A stretch of 12,695 nucleotides of DNA from Gemmatimonadaceae bacterium. Its GTDB lineage: Bacteria; Gemmatimonadota; Gemmatimonadetes; Gemmatimonadales; Gemmatimonadaceae. Location: the NCBI GenBank assembly GCA_013816695.1, contig JACDDZ010000026.1:1-12695 (forward strand), written 5' to 3'. The translations under genes and the position numbers were made by a program. The notes under the pieces were generated by a model. That model did no database searches. It was not told the origin of the DNA and was given only the letters and a program-made list of their open reading frames with translations. This document shows, piece after piece, positions 1-6,542 of the stretch. Positions within the stretch are counted from its first letter, which is position 1, and each line of letters begins with the position of its first letter.

Positions 1-2583
1 AAAAATGGAAGTGAATGCTCCACCACTGGCGCGCGCCTCCAGGACGGAATCCAGCGCGCTGCGGCCGGCATTTCGAATTGCGCCCAACCCGAAGCGAATT
101 CGCTTTTCCCCCACAACAGTGAACTTGTAGCCGGACTCGTTCACGTCGGGCGGAAGCACCTCGATTCCCATGTCGCGCGCTTCATTGATGTACTTGACGA
201 CGCTGTCGGTGTCGCCGATCTGCGAGGAGAGCAGCGCGGCCATGAAGTCGGCGGGGTAGTGCCACTTGAGCCATGCCGTGTGATATGAGATCACCGAGTA
301 CGCAACCGAGTGCGACTTGTTGAACCCGTAGCGCCCGAACGTTTCGATCTGGCCAGCCAGGGTCTCGATGACCTCCTTCTTGAAGCCGCGGGCGATGGAC
401 TTGGTCACAAACTTTCCGAGCTCCGCGCGAATCAGCTCGGCGTCCTTCTTTCCAACCGCTTTTCGCAGGACGTCGGCTTCGGCGAGCGAAATTCCAGCCA
501 GCCGCTGCGCAATTCGCATCAGCTGCTCCTGGTAGACGATGACGCCAAAGGTGGGCTGCAGAATTTCCTCGAGCTCGGGTAGCGCATAGCTCACCGGCTC
601 TTCGCCCTTCTTTCGTTTGCAGTAAACTTTGTGCATTCCCGAGTCGAGCGTGCCGGGGCGCAGCAGGGCGTTGGATGCGACGAGATCGTCGAAGCGGTCT
701 GCGCGCATCGCACGAAGCATCTCCGTTCCAATCGAAGACTCGAACTGGAATACCCCTGCCGTCTTTCCGGCGCGAAGCATCCGGTACACGTCCTGGTCGT
801 CGAGTCCGAGCGTATCCATGTCAGGCGCCGAGCCGGTGCGCGCACGGATTGATGCTAGGGTGTCGTGGATGATCGTGAGCGTTGTGAGGCCAAGAAAATC
901 CATCTTGAGCATGCCGGCTTTTTCCAGCGCGTTCATGTCGTACTGGGTGACTACGACAGCTTCTTCGTCGCGCGAGCCCGATCCTTTCGACGCCTGGGTA
1001 CAGATCGGGACGTACTCGTCGAGCGGACCCGGCGCAATCACGACACCTGCGGCGTGCACTCCAGCGTGGCGGGACAAGCCCTCGAGCGCCATCGCATGAT
1101 CGAGCAGGTTACGATAGCGCTCTTCCTTTTTGTAAAGCTGGCGGATTTCGTCAACCTTCTCGACCGCTTCCTTGATGGTGAGCGAATAGTTGGGAAGGTT
1201 CGGAATCAGTTTCGTGAGCGCATCGGTCTCGCCAGGGGTGAAGCCGAGCGCGCGGCCCACGTCCTTGACTGCTGCTCGCGACTTTAGAGTGCCGAAAGTG
1301 ATAATCTGTCCGACCGAGTCGCGCCCGTATTTCTGGCGCACATATTCGATCACCTCGCCGCGGCGCTCATAGCAGAAATCGATGTCTATGTCCGGCATCG
1401 AGATTCGTTCGGGATTCAGGAAGCGCTCGAAAAGAAGATCGAACTTGAGCGGGCACACGTCGGTGATGCGGAGCGAATACGCGACGATAGATCCCGCGGC
1501 CGATCCGCGTCCGGGACCCACAGGAATTCCGAGTTCCCGCGCCGCGCGGATGAAGTCGGCCACAATCAGGAAGTAGCCGGCGTATCCCGTCTTGGTGATT
1601 ACGCCAAGCTCGTAATCGAGGCGCTCGCGAACTTCCGCCGGAAGGACGTCTCCGTAACGTTTGCGGGCACCTTCCTCCGAAAGCTGGATGAGGAGAGCGT
1701 CCTCACTCATCACGCCTGCCGGCAACGGAAACGATGGAACCTGGTACTTCTTCGTGAACTCGACTGAAGTCTCTTCGCCAACGCGCATCGTATTCTCGAG
1801 GACATCCGGTCTGCCGGGGAATGCTCCAGCTATTTCGTCTGCGTTCTTGAAGTAGAGACCTTCGTCGTAACGCATCCGGTCGCGGTCTTCGTAGTCCTTG
1901 CCCAGCCCAATGCAAAGGAGGATGTCGTGCGACTCGTGATCCTCCTGTCGGAGGAAGTGCGCGTCATTCGTTGCAACTACCGGGAGATTCATGTCCCCCG
2001 CCAGGCGAAAAACCTGTTCGTTGAGGCGGCCCTGGTTATCGCTCTCGTGTGCCTGGACCTCGAGATAATAGCGATCGCGAAATACGTCGGCGTACCAGCT
2101 GGCAGCTTCCTTGGCGTATTCGTAGTTGCCTTCGAGAAGGTGCGTCGCAACTTCGCCGGCCATGCACGCAGAGGAGACGATGATGCCTTCGTTGTATTTC
2201 GCCAGAAGCTCACGATCTACCCGGGGTTTGGAGTAGAACCCCTCGGTGTAGGCAAGCGACGACAGCTTGACCAGGTTCTTGTATCCAACGGCGTCGCGAG
2301 CGAGCAGCACCAGGTGGTAATACGGCTTGGCGCGCGGGCCAGCGAGACGCTCGCGTGAGCGGCGGCTGCCGGGCGCAACGTACGCCTCCATTCCAATGAT
2401 GGGTTTTATTCCCGCTTTTTTCGCTTTTTCCTGGAAATCCCAGGCCGCGTGAAGATTGCCGTGATCAGTGATGGCAAGCGCAGGCTGCTCGAACTCCTGC
2501 GCGCGCCGGATCAGGTCTTCAATGCGGTTGGCGCCGTCGAGGAGGGAGTACTCGGAATGGCAGTGGAGATGAACGAAGGACAC
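1..2583 (-). CDS. dnaE: DNA polymerase III alpha subunit, 5' part (C-terminus cut by window edge)
   Basis: Catalytic subunit of the replicative DNA polymerase, acting in the cytoplasm at the replication fork. The reading frame is open from a GTG at 2583 down to position 1, 861 codons, with no stop. The protein begins MSFVHLHCHSEYSLLDG, the DnaE PHP-domain start, which is why I chose GTG; no clear Shine-Dalgarno site precedes it. PHP metal-ligand motifs are visible: H7/H9, D40-H41, E66, H90, C140, E175 and D207/H209. The polymerase (PolC-like palm) follows, with MPDIDIDF giving acidic residues D398, D400 and D402, and KMDFLGL giving D562; these correspond to E. coli D401/D403/D555. The family is usually about 1150-1200 residues, so roughly 300 (the fingers' end, HhH, OB-fold and tau-binding tail) lie outside the window. 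It is divergent from the aminopeptidase gene across about 95 bp. Identity is near certain; proofreading by the PHP domain is inference. Confidence 0.97.
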   Translation of the reverse strand, partial: MSFVHLHCHSEYSLLDGANRIEDLIRRAQEFEQPALAITDHGNLHAAWDFQEKAKKAGIKPIIGMEAYVAPGSRRSRERLAGPRAKPYYHLVLLARDAVGYKNLVKLSSLAYTEGFYSKPRVDRELLAKYNEGIIVSSACMAGEVATHLLEGNYEYAKEAASWYADVFRDRYYLEVQAHESDNQGRLNEQVFRLAGDMNLPVVATNDAHFLRQEDHESHDILLCIGLGKDYEDRDRMRYDEGLYFKNADEIAGAFPGRPDVLENTMRVGEETSVEFTKKYQVPSFPLPAGVMSEDALLIQLSEEGARKRYGDVLPAEVRERLDYELGVITKTGYAGYFLIVADFIRAARELGIPVGPGRGSAAGSIVAYSLRITDVCPLKFDLLFERFLNPERISMPDIDIDFCYERRGEVIEYVRQKYGRDSVGQIITFGTLKSRAAVKDVGRALGFTPGETDALTKLIPNLPNYSLTIKEAVEKVDEIRQLYKKEERYRNLLDHAMALEGLSRHAGVHAAGVVIAPGPLDEYVPICTQASKGSGSRDEEAVVVTQYDMNALEKAGMLKMDFLGLTTLTIIHDTLASIRARTGSAPDMDTLGLDDQDVYRMLRAGKTAGVFQFESSIGTEMLRAMRADRFDDLVASNALLRPGTLDSGMHKVYCKRKKGEEPVSYALPELEEILQPTFGVIVYQEQLMRIAQRLAGISLAEADVLRKAVGKKDAELIRAELGKFVTKSIARGFKKEVIETLAGQIETFGRYGFNKSHSVAYSVISYHTAWLKWHYPADFMAALLSSQIGDTDSVVKYINEARDMGIEVLPPDVNESGYKFTVVGEKRIRFGLGAIRNAGRSALDSVLEARASGGAFTSIF

Positions 2584-2678
2584 GTCTAAGAATATGCCTT
2601 GTTTCGCCCGTAAGACAGCGCTTGACAGCTGGAAAAAAACGGTCGCGCAATTTGACGCCCTGGAGTAATCTCAAGCGT

Positions 2679-3734
2679 ATGCAGAAGAGAATTGTTGCTT
2701 TAGCCCTTCTCGGGTGTGTCGCCTTGCTGGCAATGACCCCGGCCGGGTGCTATCTGAGTCGCGGGGCAGTGGAGGAGGCGAAAATACTCAGCAACCGCCG
2801 CCCGATTGCGCGGTTGGTGCGCGACCCATCTGTCGACGAAGGCACCCGGTCAAAATTGAAGGTCGTTCTGGACGCGCGGGAGTTTGCAAAGGTTTCCCTT
2901 GGTCTCAAGACGAAGGAAAGCTTTACAAGCTATTCCAAACTCGATGCGGACACTCTCGTGCTTGTGCTGTCGGCCGCATATCGGGATTCGCTCAAAGCAT
3001 ATACCTGGTGGTTTCCAATAGTTGGCCGCGTTCCGTATAAGGGGTACTTCGACTTTGAGCGCGCAAAACGGGACGAACAAAAACTCCAGCGCGACGGGTT
3101 TGATACCTATTTACGTCCTTCCGATGCGTTCAGTACGCTTGGGTGGTTCAACGACCCGGTGCTCAGTACGAGCCTGCGGCGCGATTCCACTGAACTGGCG
3201 AACACTGTTATCCACGAACTTACGCACAACACTTTTTATGCACCCGGTCAGGCCTATTTCAACGAATCTTTCGCGAGTTTTGTGGGTGCGCGCGGCGCGG
3301 CGGCGTTTTTCCAGGGGCGCGGTCAGGAGCGGGCGGCTCGTGAGGTGGAAGCGCGATGGGCCGACGAAAAGCTGCTTTCTGTTTTCTGGGCGCAGCTACT
3401 GACGTCACTTGATTCGGCGTTTTCGGCGCATTCGGGCAGCCGCACCGAGCGACTTGGCGCCCGCGACACCGTGTATGCTCGCGCTCGCGCTGCATTGATC
3501 ACCGACGTAAGCCGAAAATTTCAGACGATCGGGCCTACCTATGCGACGCGGGTTCCATTGGACAACGCTGCCCTTCTCGCGCGACGGATTTATGCGCAGG
3601 ATCTGCAGTGTTTCGACGACGTCTATGTGCGGGAAGGGAAGAGTTTGAATCGCGCGATTGCGCGAATTATCGGGTTGGCAAGAGCGAATCCGAAGGATCC
3701 ATACGGGGCTTTGCATCGGTTTCTCGGCAAGTAG
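2679..3734 (+). CDS. Putative zinc aminopeptidase, COG4324/PF10023 family, exported
   Basis: A 351-residue protein resembling the 'predicted aminopeptidase' family. Its peptide substrate is unknown; the activity name is inherited from the family. The N-terminus has two basic residues (K3, R4), then a hydrophobic stretch (about 5-20) ending in TPAGC with C24. This could be a lipobox, although proline at -3 is unusual, so it is either a lipoprotein or an ordinary secreted protein. Family landmarks follow: NRRPIARL near 37, WWFP..GRVPYKGYFD around 112-127, STLGWFNDPVLST around 153-165, then the zinc site HELTH (H179, E180, H183) with NESFA supplying E196. I preferred ATG 2679 over the in-frame TTG at 2622 because it puts the signal sequence at the N-terminus; a GGAG lies at 2662-2665, farther away than ideal. 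It stands alone, divergent from dnaE and convergent with the SGNH gene. Family call is confident; localisation is moderate. Confidence 0.85.
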   Translation: MQKRIVALALLGCVALLAMTPAGCYLSRGAVEEAKILSNRRPIARLVRDPSVDEGTRSKLKVVLDAREFAKVSLGLKTKESFTSYSKLDADTLVLVLSAAYRDSLKAYTWWFPIVGRVPYKGYFDFERAKRDEQKLQRDGFDTYLRPSDAFSTLGWFNDPVLSTSLRRDSTELANTVIHELTHNTFYAPGQAYFNESFASFVGARGAAAFFQGRGQERAAREVEARWADEKLLSVFWAQLLTSLDSAFSAHSGSRTERLGARDTVYARARAALITDVSRKFQTIGPTYATRVPLDNAALLARRIYAQDLQCFDDVYVREGKSLNRAIARIIGLARANPKDPYGALHRFLGK

Positions 3735-3856
3735 TCCTCGTGTGGCGCTCAAGTGCGCCGCTCGACTGCGCCGCAGAGGACGCGGGGGACACAGAGGTTG
3801 TCGCGGCTCCCTGGGAAAGGCAACATACAGCTATTGGCTATTAGCTGACGCTATTA

Positions 3857-3876
3857 GCTATTAGCCAGCTAATAGC
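3857..3876. repeat. Near-perfect palindrome GCTATTAGC-CA-GCTAATAGC
   Basis: Nine bases at 3857-3865 are exactly complementary to 3868-3876, with two bases between, and the flanking pair 3856/3877 also matches. An RNA from either strand would form a stem-loop here. There is no clean U-tract after it on either strand, so calling it a rho-independent terminator would be overreach; a terminator or transcript-stabilising role for the converging genes is possible. Confidence 0.6.
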
Positions 3877-3913
3877 TTCAGCCAACAGCTAACAGCTTCA
3901 GCCAACAGCTAAC
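3874..3913. repeat. Perfect 20-bp tandem duplication
   Basis: Positions 3874-3893 and 3894-3913 are identical 20-bp units containing TTCAGCCAACAGC, and the start of a third unit (AGC) follows at 3914-3916. The unit shares AGCTA/TAGCT words with the neighbouring palindrome. It is too short and has no spacers, so it is not a CRISPR array. Copy number may vary between strains. Confidence 0.85.
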
Positions 3914-4022
3914 AGCAGTACGTTGCAGTTCTTGCGTTTCGCGATTGCGGGGTCGCAAACAAATTCCAAAAACCTCTGCGATTACCTCTGTGTCCCCTGC
4001 GACGGCAGTCGAACGCCAAGGG

Positions 4023-5936
4023 TTACTGTGGCTGCAGCCCAAGCGTAGCCAGCCAACCGGACAGTCCGGGATAGCCCGGCGCGAGTTGGTAAAGTTTTAG
4101 TGCCGTGGATTGCGCGGCCTCAGCATTTTTTGCGAATGCATATGCGAGCGAAAGCTGGTACATCGCATCAGGATTTCGTGGTGCGATGCGGAGTGACTGT
4201 TCCAGCAGTCCTATAGCCCGCGCGGCGTCGCGCTTTCGCAATGCAATCACTCCCAGCGCGAAAGTGTTGTATCCGGTCGGGTGCACGGAAATCGCTCGCT
4301 CGAGGTAAGGGATCGCTCGGTCAAGTTGTCGCGCAGACAAGAGTGCCTTGGCTGCGAGGCTCAACGGGGGCTCGCTATGCGGGAAATTTCGAATCAATCC
4401 GTCATACTCTTTTACTGCCTCGTCGATCTTTCCGCTCTGCAGGTAGAATTCCGCGAGCTGCGACTTTGCTTCCGTCCACGTGATTCCACCGCGCGACACG
4501 AAAAAAGCGAGAGAGTCCATCTTGTTCGCCGGTTTGTAGGTGCCGCGATAGTCTTTCTGTCCGCTGAACGGAACGAAAGGCCAGCGCGTTGTGACCGTCT
4601 GGACCTCATGCAGCGCGATCCGCTCGTCGAACTCAGTAAGGCTCATTCGCTGCGCATAATCGGACCAGCTCCGCAAACGCGCAAAATCGGCGTTCTTCAG
4701 CACCCCGCTGTTTTTGATAGCGGTCACATAGGCAGCGCCGAGCAGGGCGTACCCGTGCGAGTTGGGGTGTACGTGTTCCAGGATGAGATCCCCACCGGGA
4801 ATCCCGCTCCGCGAATACGCCGCGAAGGTTTCAGCGACCGGGACGTAGTGAGCAGAATATTTTTCTGCCAGGCGTTTCACTATGGAATTGAATTCTCCAG
4901 GCGCCCGAAATCGCACGACATCCAGGTCGCGCGCGCGCTCAAAAAGAGTTTTCGCAGTTATCGAGTCGCCCCTGTCCAGATGCTGACTGGCAGAATCGAA
5001 AGCCGTCTGAGCCGGACGCGCAATTGGGCCACCGCCTGACAGAAGCGCGAGGGGACGCTGGTCGCGAAGGTTGCTGACAAGACTTCCAATGAACACAGGA
5101 ACGCCGGCATCCCGGAATTTTTCCAGAACGATGGCCAGGTTGGTCTCGTATTGCCTGGACCCCGCACGATATGCCGTCCCTCCAAAATCAATTCTTTGAT
5201 CGCGCGCAACGCTCTCCATGCGGCTCGGCGAAGATTCGTCACTCCTGGACTGGTTTGAAGCGAGCGAGAGCGCGCCCTTTATCGCGTTTCGGAGCAGAAG
5301 AAAAGTCTTCAGCCGCTGAAGCCGAAGGTAAAGGCGCACGAACGCGGGAAATGCGCCGAGAGATTCCGTGGAACCCACGCCGAGCGCTCCGTAGTACTCA
5401 TTGTGTCCGGAGTAAATGAGAATGGCGTCGGGCTTCTGTTCCAGAATCTCATCCACGAAATCCACGAGCGCGTAACTGTTAGTGGCTGCGATTCCAAGGT
5501 TTACGACTTCGACTGTATCGCCCGGAATGGCATCGCCGAGAGCGTCCGCGACCAAACGCGTAAACATCGCGTTAGGGGGATATGGAAAACCGGCCGCGGA
5601 TGACTCACCCAGGGCAAAAATCCGAAGTCCGTGCGCTGGTTTATCTGCCAGAAAAAGATCGTTTGGCGGTGTTGGCGGGAACTGCTCAGATGGAAAAAAG
5701 CGTGAGCCAACATGTTCGCCCGGGGCGAGGTAACGGCCACCAAAAGCCGGCGGTGCCTCGAAGAGCGGGGATGTCCCGCCATAATCGCCGGCCCGGAGGC
5801 TCAGCTCCAGCGCGCCCAGCAAAAGGAACGGGAGCGCGAGTGCTATGACGACAAACGCAAATCGCTTCCGCGCGCTAAGCACTGGAGGGGGGCGAAGCTT
5901 TGGGGCTGTCTGTCTCCGACTTTTTTCGGTGCTCAA
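4023..5936 (-). CDS. Membrane-anchored SGNH/GDSL-like hydrolase with C-terminal TPR repeats (SxtL-like position)
   Basis: A 637-residue protein, last gene of the carbamoyltransferase operon. A basic N-terminus precedes one membrane helix (about 24-47), so the rest is probably periplasmic. The SGNH fold is visible as block I FALGESSAAG (E111, nucleophile S112; GES instead of GDS), block II NLGIAATNSY (G148), block III YSGHNE (N179) and block V LEHVHPNSHGY (H390). The usual block V aspartate position holds E387. From about 490 to 625 there are roughly four TPR units ending in LAPGYP, likely for protein contacts. SGNH enzymes hydrolyse or transfer ester-linked acyl groups; the substrate here is unknown. 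The start is a TTG 15 bp after the DUF5989 stop, with no clear ribosome site, so it may depend on translational coupling; a GTG at codon 19 is an alternative. Fold call confident, catalytic competence less so. Confidence 0.85.
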   Translation of the reverse strand: MSTEKSRRQTAPKLRPPPVLSARKRFAFVVIALALPFLLLGALELSLRAGDYGGTSPLFEAPPAFGGRYLAPGEHVGSRFFPSEQFPPTPPNDLFLADKPAHGLRIFALGESSAAGFPYPPNAMFTRLVADALGDAIPGDTVEVVNLGIAATNSYALVDFVDEILEQKPDAILIYSGHNEYYGALGVGSTESLGAFPAFVRLYLRLQRLKTFLLLRNAIKGALSLASNQSRSDESSPSRMESVARDQRIDFGGTAYRAGSRQYETNLAIVLEKFRDAGVPVFIGSLVSNLRDQRPLALLSGGGPIARPAQTAFDSASQHLDRGDSITAKTLFERARDLDVVRFRAPGEFNSIVKRLAEKYSAHYVPVAETFAAYSRSGIPGGDLILEHVHPNSHGYALLGAAYVTAIKNSGVLKNADFARLRSWSDYAQRMSLTEFDERIALHEVQTVTTRWPFVPFSGQKDYRGTYKPANKMDSLAFFVSRGGITWTEAKSQLAEFYLQSGKIDEAVKEYDGLIRNFPHSEPPLSLAAKALLSARQLDRAIPYLERAISVHPTGYNTFALGVIALRKRDAARAIGLLEQSLRIAPRNPDAMYQLSLAYAFAKNAEAAQSTALKLYQLAPGYPGLSGWLATLGLQPQ

Positions 5937-5951
5937 GAGAGTCGGTATCGC

Positions 5952-6110
5952 CTAAAAGATCGTGTAAATGAACGGGGCAAGCGCGCTACCCTGAGCCAGC
6001 ACGAGCAGTCCGCCGACCAGCAGCAGGACAACGATAACCGGCAACAGCCACATTTTTTTTCGGACACGCATGAAGGCCCATAACTCACGCATCACTGCCA
6101 AGAATCCCAT
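5952..6110 (-). CDS. DUF5989-family small membrane protein (SxtK-like position)
   Basis: A 52-residue protein, easily missed by length cut-offs. It begins MGFLAVMRELWAFMR, continues with a basic patch VRKK, then one strongly hydrophobic helix (about 20-40), and ends LAPFIYTIF. This matches the pattern I recall for DUF5989: an amphipathic ELWAF segment, a basic RKK, a membrane helix and a QGSA.APFIYT tail. The start ATG at 6110 has a purine-rich AAAGGG just upstream on the minus strand. It sits 18 bp after the SxtJ-like stop and 15 bp before the SGNH start, so it is embedded in the operon. Function is unknown; a membrane scaffold or a subunit of a carbamoylation complex is my inference. Confidence 0.9.
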   Translation of the reverse strand: MGFLAVMRELWAFMRVRKKMWLLPVIVVLLLVGGLLVLAQGSALAPFIYTIF

Positions 6111-6128
6111 TGATCACCCTTTCTCGTA

Positions 6129-6542
6129 TCAGAACTGACGTTCCATTCGCAGGCGACGGGAGTCTGCATCGATCGGCTCCCGTGTTTTCCAGTAGCTATT
6201 TTCAACGGCTCGGTGCGCAATTGAATTCCTGCCAAGCATTTTTCGGAGCGCGCCTACCGAGGCGAACACAGCAAAGTACACGACGCCAAGAAAAATCGGT
6301 GAAGTAATCCGCGAGAGCGCTTCGCCGAACCTCGTCCAGGCTCGTTCCACCGGGCCGAGTCGCCGGGGAACGGTGATGGCTGCGATCAGGAGAATTGAGC
6401 TAATCAACAGTGTGGCACGCGAGAAAGTTTCGCGGCCGCGCCATCCTGTGATCAGCCCGATGAGCGCGAACGCGGCTGCGAGCGTCAGCGCAAATCGGCG
6501 GCCCTCACCAGCTGTCAATCTGTGCGAAGCAGCTTCTGCCAT
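6129..6542 (-). CDS. SxtJ-like membrane protein
   Basis: A 137-residue protein with three predicted membrane helices (about 16-33, 43-60 and 80-98), a basic loop PRRLGPVERAWTRFGE between the second and third, and a charged tail with ENSYWKTRE near 114-122. Size, helix pattern, the G-P-x-E-x-x-W loop and the SYW.TRE tail fit the SxtJ family, named from the saxitoxin operon and of unknown biochemical role. The frame is open farther upstream, but ATG 6542 is the sensible start: it has GGAAGGGG at 6550-6557 seven bases upstream, and the longer version would merely read the carbamoyltransferase gene in another frame. It overlaps the end of that gene by 28 bp, which suggests translational coupling. 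No catalytic motif is visible. Confidence 0.85.
   Translation of the reverse strand: MAEAASHRLTAGEGRRFALTLAAAFALIGLITGWRGRETFSRATLLISSILLIAAITVPRRLGPVERAWTRFGEALSRITSPIFLGVVYFAVFASVGALRKMLGRNSIAHRAVENSYWKTREPIDADSRRLRMERQF

Larger units (their letters stand above)
3735..4022. repeat. Repeat-rich convergent intergenic region
   Basis: No credible gene lies between the aminopeptidase stop and the SGNH gene stop. Instead there is a mosaic of repeats. Two outer segments (about 3754-3806 and 3972-4017) are imperfect inverted copies of each other, sharing a perfect 14-bp GGGGACACAGAGGT (3785-3798 against the complement of 3984-3997) and TCGACTG (3762-3768 against 4006-4012). Between them lies an array of AGCTATTAGC-like words (3829-3916). 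The design resembles short intergenic repeat elements that I recall from other bacterial genomes (unchecked). It may be a mobile MITE-like or REP-like element, and it could serve as a transcription barrier for both converging genes. Confidence 0.75.

Noticed and set aside
629..1099. 156-codon open frame on the plus strand
   Set aside because: It is antisense to the dnaE polymerase core; low-complexity Ser/Arg-rich translation.
2622..2678. Longer start (TTG 2622) for the aminopeptidase, or TTGACA at 2622-2627 as a -35 box
   Set aside because: The longer start would bury the signal sequence behind 19 extra residues. The TTGACA has no acceptable -10 at 16-19 bp spacing, so I do not list it as a promoter.
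3874..3916. Possible CRISPR array
   Set aside because: Two directly abutting 20-bp units with no spacers and no cas genes; it is a tandem duplication.
4281..5039. 252-codon open frame on the plus strand
   Set aside because: It is antisense to the SGNH/TPR gene, whose domains are clear; the translated sequence is arginine-rich and without family features.
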